Shown one piece after another: positions 16,775 to 26,349 of a stretch of 64,000 nt of DNA. The stretch is from contig CANNFQ010000001.1 of NCBI GenBank assembly GCA_947503925.1, positions 372,001-436,000 of the forward strand, written 5' to 3'. Below the pieces are notes generated by a model. That model did not search any database and was not told the origin of the DNA. It was given only the letters and a program-made list of their open reading frames with translations. The stretch's first letter is position 1. Each line of letters starts with the position of its first letter. The translations under genes were made by a program, and so were the position numbers. The stretch comes from an uncultured Paracoccaceae bacterium. Lineage in GTDB: Bacteria; Pseudomonadota; Alphaproteobacteria; Rhodobacterales; Rhodobacteraceae.

Positions 16775-19700
16775 CTACTCTGCCGCCTGCAATGGCTTGG
16801 TCAGTTTCAGCGGTGGCAGTGCCTCGTCATCTTCTGTCCAGACGAAGTCAGGCAGCTTGTTGGTGCGTCGCGCCTGACGCGACAGCGCCCAATCGCGCGC
16901 CGCCCGGCTGCTGCGGCCCATGGACAGCTTGGCCAGCAATTGTGCGAACCACTGCGCATAGGTCACGATCCAGACCCGGACGGCCAGCATTGACGGGGTA
17001 AAGACCAGCGTCAGCACCGTCGCGATCCCAAGCCCAAAGACAACGGCGGTCGCCAGCTGTTTCCACCAAAGCGAGGTGGGACTGTCGATCGAATAGCCGC
17101 CATTCATGAAATCAAGGCTGAGGCCAAACATCATCGGCGCCAGACCTGCCATGGTTGTGATGGTGGTCAGTAGCACGGGGCGAATACGGTCCTCGGCAGT
17201 GCGGGTGATCGCCTCCGTCCGGGGCATGTATTGGCTGTATTCCTGATAGGTGTCGATCAGGATGATGTTGTTGTTCACGACAATCCCCGCAAGCGCGACG
17301 ATACCCGTGCCCGTCATGATAATCGAGAAAGGCTGATCCATGACCAACATACCCACCAGCGATCCGGCGGTCGACATGACCACGGCCAGCAACACCAGGA
17401 TCGCGTTATAGAAGCTGTTGAACTGGGCCAGCAGAATAATGAACATCAGACCCAACGCGCCAGAAAAAGCGACCTGCAAAAAGGCACCGGATTCTTCCTG
17501 GTCTTCCTGATCGCCGGTCCATTCCCAACTGACCGAATTGGCGAAAGGGGAGGTTTCCAGCCACGCAGTCAGTTTTGCAATCCGCTCATTTGGGTTGACG
17601 ATGGTTTCGGTGATCACGCCAGCATCCAACATCGTGGCCAGTAAATCCGGCGTCACATCGCCGACATATCCCAGCACATTGTAGCGGGCGAGCCCTGTGG
17701 CGTTTTCATCCGCGATCCGTACAACGGCGGCTGACCCGATAGGCACCGTGTTGCCCCCCTGGTCAAATGTTGACCCGGTCACGTCGAGCGAAAAGAGGTC
17801 AGTTTCCACCCCGGCCTTCACATCGAAATAACGTTTCTGATCAACCCGGTCGATCTGGGCCAGCTTTTCAACGGGCGTGCGCGTTATGAAATTCGATAGG
17901 GGGATCAGCCCCTGATTGGTCCGCACGCGCAGGCTGTCGAGTGTTGACAGAACCCGATCCTGTTCCGGCAGGCGCACCCGTATTTCGATTTCCTCGTCAG
18001 AGCTGTCGACGCGCATCGTGTCCAGCAGGATGCCGCGTGTCACCATCTGCACCATGGCGCCAACACTGGCGACGTCGGCGCCGTAACGTCCGGCCTTTTC
18101 GACATCCACGTCGATCTGCCAGTCGATGCCCGGCAGGGGCAGGGAATCTTCAATCGTGATCAAGCCCGCGGTCTGTTCAAATTGTCCGCGCGCAGCACTG
18201 GTGGCGGCAATCAGTTCTTCCCAATTGTCGCTTTTCAGACGCAGATGCACCGGCTTGGCAGAGGCAGGCCCGCGTGACAGGTTCAGGATCTCGAACCGGA
18301 TGCCAGGGATCGTGGCCAGATCGGCTTCCAGATCGGCAATGACCTTGTCGCCATCAAATGCGGGATCAACCTGTGTGCTGGTCCATGGAATGAAGCCCAA
18401 CAGGGTTGTCCGCTGGGAAACAGTGGGCCGTTCTTCCCACGGGATCAGCTCCAGTTGGATTTGGCCAACGGCGTCCGCCGGACCTTCCGCGCCACCGGTG
18501 TTGGAATCAAGCCCACCGCTACCGGCAAAGGAGAACACGCTTTCAATACCAGGCTGCGCCAGCGCTTTTTCTTCTGCCTGTTTCAGCAGAGAGTCCTTTT
18601 CCATCAGGCTGAGGTTGCCGCGTGCCTGCACATAGACGATCGCCTGCTCGGGCTCTGATTCAACAAAGAATTCGACCCCGTTATTATTTGCGCCGTAGTA
18701 GCCAAACACAGAAATCACGGTGAAGATCACACCGCCAACCGCGACCAGCGGCATGATCGGGTTGCCGACAATGAAATGCATCAGCCGCCCAAATGGCGAC
18801 CGGCGATAGCCTGCCTTGATCCGCCTTGCCTCGCGGTGCAGCCGGATCGACCCCATGACGATGGACAGCAGGAACGCACCGGCGATAAACATCATCATGC
18901 CGGGTAGCGATGATATCAACCCATCGGTCTGCACGGCCTCGCCGGACAGATAGCCGGGATTCAGTGTCAGCATTGCACCGGTGAAGACCACCATAATGGC
19001 AGGGATCAAAAGGACAGCGCGGACGATCCATGGCAACCGGGCCTGCAGAGTGGCAGATGCGTTGCCGAACAAGCGGCTCATCCGTCCGGTGACACCGCCC
19101 ATCACAGGAAGATAGATCAGGGCCACAACCAGCGATGCGCAGAGCACAAAGATAAGGGTCACAGGCAGCATTCCCATGAACTGGCCCGGAATACCGGGCC
19201 AGAATAGCATTGGCAGAAATGCGCATAGCGTCGTCGCCGTGGACGAGATGATCGGCCAGAACATGCGCTGTGCCGCCTCCACATACGCATGCATCGGCCC
19301 TGTGCCTTCGCGGATGCGCTTATCCGCGTATTCGACCACCACGATGGCCCCATCCACCAGCATACCAACGGCCAGGATTAGGCCGAACATCACGATGTTG
19401 GAAATCGTGATCTCCATCACCGCGAGCAGGGCGAAACACAATAGGAAAGATGTCGGAATCGCAAAGCCGACCAGTAGCGCGGGGCGGGTGCCAAGGGCGG
19501 CCAAAACAACGATCATCACCAACGCGATAGCCGTCAGAACCGATCCTTCCAACTGGCTGACCATTGAGGCCACGTTGCGGGATTGATCATTGGATGTGCC
19601 AACCTCGATGGCGGCCTGCAATTCAGGTGACCAACCGGCGCGTTCTTCCGCCACAACTTGACGGATCAGCGCGCTTGTATCGATCAGGTTATACCCTTTG

Positions 19701-20557
19701 CGTTTGACGACTTGCAGGGCAACAGTGTTCACCCCGTTGAAGCGCGCGGTGCCTTCACGGTCTTCGAATGTCAGGCGGATCGTTGCCAGATCACCAAGCG
19801 TGATGACACGGTCGCCATTGGTTTTGACCGGCAGGTTGTAGACATCCTGCGCCTCGTTGAATGACGATGGGATCTTGACGGCGAAGGTCCCTTGGTCTGT
19901 TTCGACCTCACCGGCGGCGATCAGCAGGTTGTTATTGGTCACAACGCCGATCAATTCGCCGGCGGTGACGTTGTAGGCCTCCAACCGCAACGGATCGATC
20001 ACGACTTCCAGCATTTCATCGCGTGTACCTGCAAGCCCGGCCTCCAGCACCGCATCAAGCCCTTCGATCCGGTCTTGCAAATCCTTTGCCACCCGGATCA
20101 GGGTGCGTTCAGGCAATTGCCCGGTCAGGTTCACGATGATGATGGGGAATTCGGAAAAGTTGATTTCGTTGATCGAATACTGGTCAGCGCCGTTTGGAAA
20201 CTGCGCCTCTGCGTTATTCATCGCTGACCTGATATCGGCCAGAATCTTGGTCTTGTCCCAACCGAATTCGAACTCCAACGCGACACCAGCGTAACCTTCG
20301 GCAGCAGTTGACGACATGGTTTTCAGACCGTCCAGATCGGATAGTTCGGTTTCCATCGGTTTGACCAGCAGCGTTTCGCTATCTGCCGCAGAAATCCCGG
20401 GGAAAGGGACAGACACGAAGATCGCCGGGATCTCGATATCCGGTTCACCTTCCTTGGGCAGGCCCACATAGGCCATGCCGCCCGCAAGGATGGACAGGGC
20501 GATAAAAGCCATGACCATCCGGGCGCGCGAGGCAGCCCAATCGACTAATCCAGTCAT
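16775..20557 (-). CDS. Efflux RND transporter permease subunit
   Basis: A 1260-residue RND permease, larger than the usual 1020-1050. Two duplicated halves are evident, each with a long periplasmic domain. Between the sixth helix (about 466-487) and the normal seventh (about 603-621) lie two further hydrophobic segments (about 511-530 and 553-571) plus basic loops. The helix-4 proton-relay motif reads LVDGAIVVVE (Asp402 then Gly, rather than Asp-Asp), and the helix-10 position usually Lys is in VVNNNIILID. It overlaps its adaptor gene by 4 bp. The exported substrate is unknown. Confidence 0.93.
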   Translation of the reverse strand: MTGLVDWAASRARMVMAFIALSILAGGMAYVGLPKEGEPDIEIPAIFVSVPFPGISAADSETLLVKPMETELSDLDGLKTMSSTAAEGYAGVALEFEFGWDKTKILADIRSAMNNAEAQFPNGADQYSINEINFSEFPIIIVNLTGQLPERTLIRVAKDLQDRIEGLDAVLEAGLAGTRDEMLEVVIDPLRLEAYNVTAGELIGVVTNNNLLIAAGEVETDQGTFAVKIPSSFNEAQDVYNLPVKTNGDRVITLGDLATIRLTFEDREGTARFNGVNTVALQVVKRKGYNLIDTSALIRQVVAEERAGWSPELQAAIEVGTSNDQSRNVASMVSQLEGSVLTAIALVMIVVLAALGTRPALLVGFAIPTSFLLCFALLAVMEITISNIVMFGLILAVGMLVDGAIVVVEYADKRIREGTGPMHAYVEAAQRMFWPIISSTATTLCAFLPMLFWPGIPGQFMGMLPVTLIFVLCASLVVALIYLPVMGGVTGRMSRLFGNASATLQARLPWIVRAVLLIPAIMVVFTGAMLTLNPGYLSGEAVQTDGLISSLPGMMMFIAGAFLLSIVMGSIRLHREARRIKAGYRRSPFGRLMHFIVGNPIMPLVAVGGVIFTVISVFGYYGANNNGVEFFVESEPEQAIVYVQARGNLSLMEKDSLLKQAEEKALAQPGIESVFSFAGSGGLDSNTGGAEGPADAVGQIQLELIPWEERPTVSQRTTLLGFIPWTSTQVDPAFDGDKVIADLEADLATIPGIRFEILNLSRGPASAKPVHLRLKSDNWEELIAATSAARGQFEQTAGLITIEDSLPLPGIDWQIDVDVEKAGRYGADVASVGAMVQMVTRGILLDTMRVDSSDEEIEIRVRLPEQDRVLSTLDSLRVRTNQGLIPLSNFITRTPVEKLAQIDRVDQKRYFDVKAGVETDLFSLDVTGSTFDQGGNTVPIGSAAVVRIADENATGLARYNVLGYVGDVTPDLLATMLDAGVITETIVNPNERIAKLTAWLETSPFANSVSWEWTGDQEDQEESGAFLQVAFSGALGLMFIILLAQFNSFYNAILVLLAVVMSTAGSLVGMLVMDQPFSIIMTGTGIVALAGIVVNNNIILIDTYQEYSQYMPRTEAITRTAEDRIRPVLLTTITTMAGLAPMMFGLSLDFMNGGYSIDSPTSLWWKQLATAVVFGLGIATVLTLVFTPSMLAVRVWIVTYAQWFAQLLAKLSMGRSSRAARDWALSRQARRTNKLPDFVWTEDDEALPPLKLTKPLQAAE

Positions 20558-21801
20558 CCCTTTGCCTCCGCAAATGTCGGCGAAACACGCACGCCATCAG
20601 TAACGAATTCCTGTCCAACTGTGATGATATCAACCTCATCGGGCAGGTCGGTCACCCAAACGCCTTCGGCTGTGTCGCGCAACAAGGCGACGGGCAGGAA
20701 GCTTGCGATATTATCAGCGTCAATCGTGCGGACGCCCAGCACACCTTCATCATCCAGCGTTAGTGAGGATTGGGCGATCAGATGGGCGGTACGCCCCTCG
20801 GCGGCCACCAGCATTTCCACCGTGCGGCCATCGCTAATCGCCAGATCGTCATTGGCGACCTCTGCCTCGACACGGAAGGTGCGTGTTGTCTCATCGGCAC
20901 TGCGGGACACAAATGTAACCCGACCTTGCACCTCTTCGCCCGTGGTCAGGCGAGCACCGGCAATCGCGCCGACATCAACCTTGCTGACATCCGCTTCGGG
21001 CACGAAGCCGACCAGTTTGATCGGATCAAGCTGAATGATTGTCGCACAAGGCGTGCCGGGTTGCATCAGAGAACCCAGTTCGGCGGTATCTGTCTCCAGC
21101 AAGCCAGAGAAGGGGGCGGTGATGATCAGGCGTTCAATTTCGCGCTCGGCGGAGGCGACGGTAGCGGCGGCAGCTTCGATCCCGGCCTGTGCGGATGCGA
21201 CGCCTGAATTGGCCCTTTGAACGCCTGCATTTGCGGCGTCCATGGCAGCCTGCGCGCTGACAAGGCGCGTTTCAGAGGCGAAGCCGTCTTGTGAAAGTTG
21301 TTGGGCGGCGTTCAGGTTAATCTCGGCTTCTCGCACCCGGGCCACAGCCTCCGCGACCGAGGCTTGGGCTTCGGGAACGCGCCCTTCGGCTTCGGTCAGG
21401 CGAGCACGGGCTTCGGCCAGTGACGCAGCCCGTGTGCCCGGGTCCAGCGTGCAAAGCTCTTCGCCCGCATTTATAAATGCGCCCTTGCGCAATGGTTCAG
21501 AGACAACAAGGCCAGAGGTTTCTGAAGCCACAGTGACCTGGCGCGCAGCTTCAGTTCTGCCACGCAGTATGACCGCGCTGTCAATTGTTTGGGCCACAGA
21601 CCGGATCGCGACAACAGCGACGCCCGGTGCGGTATCTGCACTCTCTTCCGATGCATCGGCGGTGGTTTCGACCGTGTTTGTCGCCTTGGCACTTTCTGCA
21701 TCAGCCGATTGTGCGAAACCGATCAACGTGTCGCGCTCAAACACATATAAAAACAAAACGGCGGATACGATGATTGCAGTAATGATCGGTATGATTTTCA
21801 T
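20554..21801 (-). CDS. Efflux RND transporter periplasmic adaptor subunit (membrane fusion protein)
   Basis: A 415-residue adaptor with an N-terminal membrane anchor (IIPIITAIIVSAVLFLYVF). Lipoyl halves flank a long coiled-coil rich in Ala, Glu and Arg (about residues 110-225, ARLTEAEGRVPEAQAS and similar), followed by beta-barrel and membrane-proximal domains. The ATG at 21801 has AAGAGG upstream; an upstream ATG at 21894 falls in the operator region and is rejected. It is the first gene of a two-gene pump operon with no outer membrane channel beside it, so an unlinked TolC-like protein is presumably used. Confidence 0.92.
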   Translation of the reverse strand: MKIIPIITAIIVSAVLFLYVFERDTLIGFAQSADAESAKATNTVETTADASEESADTAPGVAVVAIRSVAQTIDSAVILRGRTEAARQVTVASETSGLVVSEPLRKGAFINAGEELCTLDPGTRAASLAEARARLTEAEGRVPEAQASVAEAVARVREAEINLNAAQQLSQDGFASETRLVSAQAAMDAANAGVQRANSGVASAQAGIEAAAATVASAEREIERLIITAPFSGLLETDTAELGSLMQPGTPCATIIQLDPIKLVGFVPEADVSKVDVGAIAGARLTTGEEVQGRVTFVSRSADETTRTFRVEAEVANDDLAISDGRTVEMLVAAEGRTAHLIAQSSLTLDDEGVLGVRTIDADNIASFLPVALLRDTAEGVWVTDLPDEVDIITVGQEFVTDGVRVSPTFAEAKG

Positions 21802-21893
21802 AGCGCGGCCTCTTGGGTGCATTACACGGATGCAATGCCATATATCTGGATGTGACTCGTTACGACGTGATCGCGCAGGCGGATCACTTTTCA

Positions 21894-21940
21894 AACTAAA
21901 CCATTTAGTTCACTTATACAGCCTTCTGCGCCTCACGCAA
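21894..21940 (-). promoter_or_regulatory. Promoter of the RND pump operon with overlapping TetR-like operator
   Basis: On the minus strand a -35 TTGCGT (21935-21940), a 16-bp spacer and a -10 TATAAG (21913-21918) are followed within 2 bp by an inverted repeat AACTAAA-N3-TTTAGTT (21894-21910). A palindrome at the transcription start is the usual place for a TetR/AcrR-type repressor site. No tetR gene is adjacent, so the regulator is unknown. Confidence 0.55.
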
Positions 21941-22067
21941 GGTCACTTTTCTGCGTTGCCGCATCATGCTGACATCCGGGTTTGCAGTCTGCCCTTGTCG
22001 ACACCGCAAGCTTCAAGATATGTACGCCAAAACAGCCTGACGCATGCTGCGATCATAGGGGGCCGCA

Positions 22068-22724
22068 TTGAGCAATACTGACAGCTTTATTGATGAAGTC
22101 GCAGAAGAAGTCCGGCGCGACAAGCTATATGGCTACCTGCGCCGCTATGGCTGGATTGCGGTGGCTTTGGTCCTGCTGATCGTCGGCGGGGCGGCTTGGA
22201 ACGAATACCGCAATGCGCAAACCCGCGCAGCTGCCGAGGCGACAGGTGACGCGCTGCTTGAAGCGCTTAATCAAGACGACATGGCCGCGCGTGCCGCAGC
22301 CATCACGCAGATCGGGACGGATGGGCCAGCCGTAGCTGTGACCGCCCTTTTGACGGCGGCCACACAGCAGGAAGCAGGGCAGATTGATGCCGCTGCGGCG
22401 ACACTGGCTGCACTTGCAACAAATCAGGATGTGCCTGCGGAGTACCGCGATCTGGCGGCGTTCAAATCGGCCATGCTGCCATCGGATGATGCAGCTGCCC
22501 GGATGCTGGCGTTGGAACAACTGTCCCAACCGGGGCAGCCTTTTCGACTGCTGGCACTGGAACAGATCGCCTATGTCAAACTGGGCGATGGTGATCGCGA
22601 TGCGGCTGTTACAACATTGCAAAGCATTGTTGAAGACGCCGCCGTCAGCCGGGGCTTGCGGGACCGGGCACAAACACTGATGGTGGCGCTGGGCGAACCG
22701 ATCCCAGAGCCCGAGACAGAGTAA
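22068..22724 (+). CDS. Membrane-anchored tetratricopeptide-like protein (YfgM-like)
   Basis: A 218-residue protein with a cytoplasmic N-terminus, one transmembrane helix (WIAVALVLLIVGGAAW, about residues 29-44) and a periplasmic Ala-rich helical domain of TPR_21 type. It resembles E. coli YfgM, which associates with the SecYEG translocon and periplasmic chaperones, and its place immediately before bamB and der copies the yfgM-bamB-der order. The start is TTG with AGGGGG upstream. Function by analogy only. Confidence 0.82.
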   Translation: MSNTDSFIDEVAEEVRRDKLYGYLRRYGWIAVALVLLIVGGAAWNEYRNAQTRAAAEATGDALLEALNQDDMAARAAAITQIGTDGPAVAVTALLTAATQQEAGQIDAAAATLAALATNQDVPAEYRDLAAFKSAMLPSDDAAARMLALEQLSQPGQPFRLLALEQIAYVKLGDGDRDAAVTTLQSIVEDAAVSRGLRDRAQTLMVALGEPIPEPETE

Positions 22725-22742
22725 CATGCGATTGGACCGGAC

Positions 22743-24038
22743 GTGACTGGCACAAAAATTCTTGGCGCAAGCCTGGCTCTTGCCCTCTTGGCGGCTTGTG
22801 GGGAAGAAGACGTTATTCTGCCGGGCGAACGTTTCGCCCTGCGCGACACCCCTGTTTTTGTGAACGAGGCGCGCGAGGTCAACCTGCCTGCAGCGCGGGC
22901 CAATGCGGATTGGACCCATCGCAATGGTGGCGCGGATCACCTGATTACCCACCCCGCATTGGGCAATAACCTGACAGAGGTTTTTGCTGTTTCAATCGGT
23001 CAGGGTGACAGCCGGAAAGCACGGATCACCGCTGACCCGGTTGTGGCAGGCGGTGTGATTTATACACTTGATGCGCGGGCGACCGTGACGGCGACATCGA
23101 CCGCGGGCCAAACGCTGTGGTCGCGCAATCTGACGCCCGGGCGGGACAACCCAACCGATGCGTCGGGCGGCGGGATTTCCGTGGCGGGCGGGCAGGTTTA
23201 TGTCACCACCGGTTTTGGTGAAATCAGCGCCCTTGATGCCGCGTCAGGAACAGTCCGCTGGGTGCAGGATCTGGATGCGCCCGCGATGTCGCCACCGACG
23301 ATCAATGGCAATCTGGTCTATGTGGTTGCACGCAACAGCGTGGCCCTCGTGCTTGATACCGCTACGGGACGAATCCAATGGCAGACAACCAGCAACCCAT
23401 CCACCGCCAATTTCGCCAGCGGGGCTGCACCGGCGGTCAATGGTGATATTGCTGTCTTTCCTTTCCCATCGGGTGAGGTTGTTGGCACATTCCCACAAGG
23501 CGGGCTGCGGCGCTGGGCCATAGCGGTGACCGGCGACCGGTTGGGCCGGGCCGCATCGCTGGTGACAGATATTGCAAGCGATCCGGTGATTGTCGGAAAC
23601 CGGGTCTATGTCGGGAATTTCGGTGGCCGGGTTGTGGCGCTTGAGGCCGTTAATGGGGATCGTATCTGGACAGCTGGCGAAGGGGCGATTAGCCCGGTCT
23701 GGCCGGTGGGTGATGCGGTTTTCCTGATCAATGACATCAATGAACTGGTCCGGCTTGACGCGGGTACAGGCCAACCGGTCTGGCGGATTGCCCTGCCCGG
23801 ATTGGAAGAAGAACGCAGTTCCCGGCAAAAGCGGGTTGTTGGGCATTACGGCCCGGTGCTGGCTGGCGGACGGCTGATCGTGTCCTCGTCTGACGGGCTG
23901 ATCCGGCAATATGACCCACGCTCTGGCGCGCTGGTTGGCAGTGTGGACATTGCAGGTGGTGCTGCCTCGCATCCGGTTGTGGCGGGCCAGACGCTTTATG
24001 TCGTCAGCAAGACAGGGCAATTGCACGCTTTTCGTTAA
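22743..24038 (+). CDS. bamB: Outer membrane protein assembly factor BamB-like PQQ-repeat lipoprotein
   Basis: A 431-residue lipoprotein. The signal peptide ends in the lipobox LLAACG (Cys about residue 20). The rest is a beta-propeller with repeated motifs such as GGVIYTLDARATVTA, GGQVYVTTGFGEISALDAASG and GRVVALEAVNGDRIW. BamB assists insertion of beta-barrel proteins in the outer membrane. The start is GTG. It lies between the YfgM-like gene and der, an order seen in other proteobacteria. Confidence 0.88.
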   Translation: MTGTKILGASLALALLAACGEEDVILPGERFALRDTPVFVNEAREVNLPAARANADWTHRNGGADHLITHPALGNNLTEVFAVSIGQGDSRKARITADPVVAGGVIYTLDARATVTATSTAGQTLWSRNLTPGRDNPTDASGGGISVAGGQVYVTTGFGEISALDAASGTVRWVQDLDAPAMSPPTINGNLVYVVARNSVALVLDTATGRIQWQTTSNPSTANFASGAAPAVNGDIAVFPFPSGEVVGTFPQGGLRRWAIAVTGDRLGRAASLVTDIASDPVIVGNRVYVGNFGGRVVALEAVNGDRIWTAGEGAISPVWPVGDAVFLINDINELVRLDAGTGQPVWRIALPGLEEERSSRQKRVVGHYGPVLAGGRLIVSSSDGLIRQYDPRSGALVGSVDIAGGAASHPVVAGQTLYVVSKTGQLHAFR

Positions 24039-24086
24039 GCGCCAATTGGTGTAGGGCCGCGGTTCAAACCCGGCAGGAGTCGTGCC

Positions 24087-25544
24087 ATGACCTTTACCCT
24101 CGCAATTGTGGGGCGTCCAAATGTGGGCAAATCCACGCTGTTCAACCGATTGGTTGGCAAGAAACTGGCTTTGGTCGATGACCAGCCGGGTGTCACGCGT
24201 GACCTGCGCGAAGGCGAAGGGCGGATCGCCGATTTGCGCTTTACCGTGATCGACAGCGCAGGATTGGAAGAGGCGACAGATGACAGTCTGCAAGGTCGGA
24301 TGCGCCGCCTGACTGAACGTGCGGTTGAAATGGCCGATGTGTGCCTGTTCATGATCGACGCGCGGGCAGGGGTTCTGCCTGCGGATGAGGTTTTTGCCGA
24401 TATCCTGCGCAAGAAAAATGCCAATGTAATCCTTGCGGCCAATAAAGGTGAGGGCAAGGCGGCTGATGCCTCGATCCTCGAAGCCTACAGCCTTGGGCTG
24501 GGCGAACCGATCCGCATGTCCGCCGAACATGGCGAAGGCATGGGCGAGTTGATGGACGTGCTGCGCCCTATTGCCGAAGAAACCGAAGAACGCGCCGCCG
24601 CTGACGCACCAGAGATTGATGTGGATGTCGGCGACGATGACGAAGACGCAGCCCGCGTGCCAACCCGGGCCAAGCCGTTGCAGATCGCGGTGGTCGGGCG
24701 CCCCAATGCGGGCAAATCCACGCTGATCAACAAGATTATCGGTGAAGAGCGCCTGCTAACCGGGCCAGAGGCGGGAATCACCCGTGACGCGATTTCCGTG
24801 CAGCAGGACTGGGACGGGGTGCCAATGCGCATCTTTGATACCGCGGGCATGCGCAAAAAAGCCAAAGTGCAGGAAAAGCTTGAAAAACTCTCGGTCTCCG
24901 ATGGTCTGCGGGCGGTCAAGTTCGCAGAGGTGGTGGTAGTTCTCCTCGACGTCGAAATCCCGTTTGAACAGCAGGACTTGCGCATCGCGGATCTTGCCGA
25001 ACGCGAAGGCCGCGCTGTGGTGGTTGCCGTCAACAAGTGGGACACCGAAGACGCCAAGCAGGAAAAACTGAAAGATTTAAGGCAATCGTTTGAACGGTTG
25101 CTGCCGCAGTTAAAAGGCGCACCGCTGGTGACTGTGTCTGCCAAGACGGGCAAAGGGTTGGACCGTTTGCAGCAGGCGATCATGCGCGCGCATGAGGTCT
25201 GGAACCGGCGCGTGACCACCGCGCAACTGAACCGTTGGTTGACCGGGATGCTTGAACAGCACCCGCCGCCCGCGCCGCAAGGCAAGCGGATCAAGATGCG
25301 CTATATGACTCAGGTCAAGACACGCCCGCCTGCTTTTGTGGTGATGACTTCGCATCCAGACCTCGTCCCCGAAAGCTATAAACGCTATCTTATGAATGGC
25401 TTGCGGGTTGACTTTGATATGCCCGGCACGCCGATCCGGCTGTTCCTGCGCGATCAAGGTGACAAGAACCCCTATAAGGACAAGAAGTCATCGCAACCCT
25501 CGCGCCTGTCAAAACATCTTAAGAAGGGGCCGTCTGACCGCTAA
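24087..25544 (+). CDS. der: Ribosome biogenesis GTPase Der (EngA)
   Basis: A 485-residue protein with two tandem GTPase domains. The first has GRPNVGKST near residue 9 and the second GRPNAGKST near residue 204, joined by an acidic linker ([11 protein letters not shown]). A C-terminal KH-like domain and a basic tail follow. Der is required for 50S subunit maturation. It is the third gene after the TPR protein and bamB. The last 26 bp overlap the convergent gene at 25519-26238. Confidence 0.96.
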   Translation: MTFTLAIVGRPNVGKSTLFNRLVGKKLALVDDQPGVTRDLREGEGRIADLRFTVIDSAGLEEATDDSLQGRMRRLTERAVEMADVCLFMIDARAGVLPADEVFADILRKKNANVILAANKGEGKAADASILEAYSLGLGEPIRMSAEHGEGMGELMDVLRPIAEETEERAAADAPEIDVDVGDDDEDAARVPTRAKPLQIAVVGRPNAGKSTLINKIIGEERLLTGPEAGITRDAISVQQDWDGVPMRIFDTAGMRKKAKVQEKLEKLSVSDGLRAVKFAEVVVVLLDVEIPFEQQDLRIADLAEREGRAVVVAVNKWDTEDAKQEKLKDLRQSFERLLPQLKGAPLVTVSAKTGKGLDRLQQAIMRAHEVWNRRVTTAQLNRWLTGMLEQHPPPAPQGKRIKMRYMTQVKTRPPAFVVMTSHPDLVPESYKRYLMNGLRVDFDMPGTPIRLFLRDQGDKNPYKDKKSSQPSRLSKHLKKGPSDR

Positions 25545-26238
25545 GCCGTCTGGCAATGATCAGCGTGGCCAAGGCCAAGATCCCGGCCAAAGCCAAGATT
25601 GAGACGGTCCACATGGCCAGGCCATTCGCGACCACAATGCCAACCAGGGCCCAGATGACCGTCGCGCCATATTCCGGCGAATTGCAGTTTTGCAGCACGA
25701 CAACCGCAACCACCAAGGCCCCAAGAATGCCCAGATAGGCCCAGCCTTGGGCATCGGTGATCAGGTCGAACCCTGCCGCTGTGCTGCCCAGTGAGACGAA
25801 AGAGGCGGCGGTCAACCAGCCCGCATAGATGCCAACAGGCACCCGAAACAGCCAAATATCCTTTGCTGGTGCCTGCAACAGCGCCGCAATCGCCGTGATC
25901 GCCATGACAAAGATCAGGATGGTCGCCCAGACGGCACTGGCATTGGCAACAGCAAGCCATGGCGTGCCCGCCGCAAGGCTCAGGACGAGGGGTAGGCGGG
26001 CTGCGTCCCAGGCGGGATCATCGGCACGTTTCCAAATCCCAAAAATAGCCGAAACCACCAGCCAACCGTAGATCAGCCCCCAGATAGCAAAGGCATATCC
26101 GGCAGGCTGAACCGGCGGGTCAATCTGCGGGACGGGCAGTTGATCCGCCCGGAACCCCGAAAAAGGCGAGGTCAGCGCGGGCGAGATCACGAAGGTGAGC
26201 GTCAGTAAAAGAGTGAGCGTGGCGCGAATGTTTTTCAT
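25519..26238 (-). CDS. TspO/MBR-like tryptophan-rich membrane protein
   Basis: A 239-residue integral membrane protein with about seven hydrophobic segments. The motif [17 protein letters not shown] resembles the PPxxxFxxVWxxLY region of tryptophan-rich sensory proteins. TspO itself is about 160 residues with five helices, so this is an extended or distant relative. A signal-like first helix (residues 5-24) begins the protein. It is convergent with der and overlaps its end by 26 bp. A porphyrin or sterol ligand is only a family-based guess. Confidence 0.65.
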   Translation of the reverse strand: MKNIRATLTLLLTLTFVISPALTSPFSGFRADQLPVPQIDPPVQPAGYAFAIWGLIYGWLVVSAIFGIWKRADDPAWDAARLPLVLSLAAGTPWLAVANASAVWATILIFVMAITAIAALLQAPAKDIWLFRVPVGIYAGWLTAASFVSLGSTAAGFDLITDAQGWAYLGILGALVVAVVVLQNCNSPEYGATVIWALVGIVVANGLAMWTVSILALAGILALATLIIARRLSGQTAPS

Positions 26239-26349
26239 AGACTGGCAAATAGTCTGCCAGACGGAATTTCAACCGCGGGTTGGGATTTGCCGACTTGTTG
26301 TGATCGCTTTTCTGGCCCAGCATGGGCCCGATAGTGCGGGGAAACGATT

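Noticed and set aside
23244..24530. A 428-residue minus-strand ORF antisense to bamB and der
   Set aside because: It lies entirely opposite conserved coding sequence of two recognised genes and has the composition of a high-GC shadow frame.
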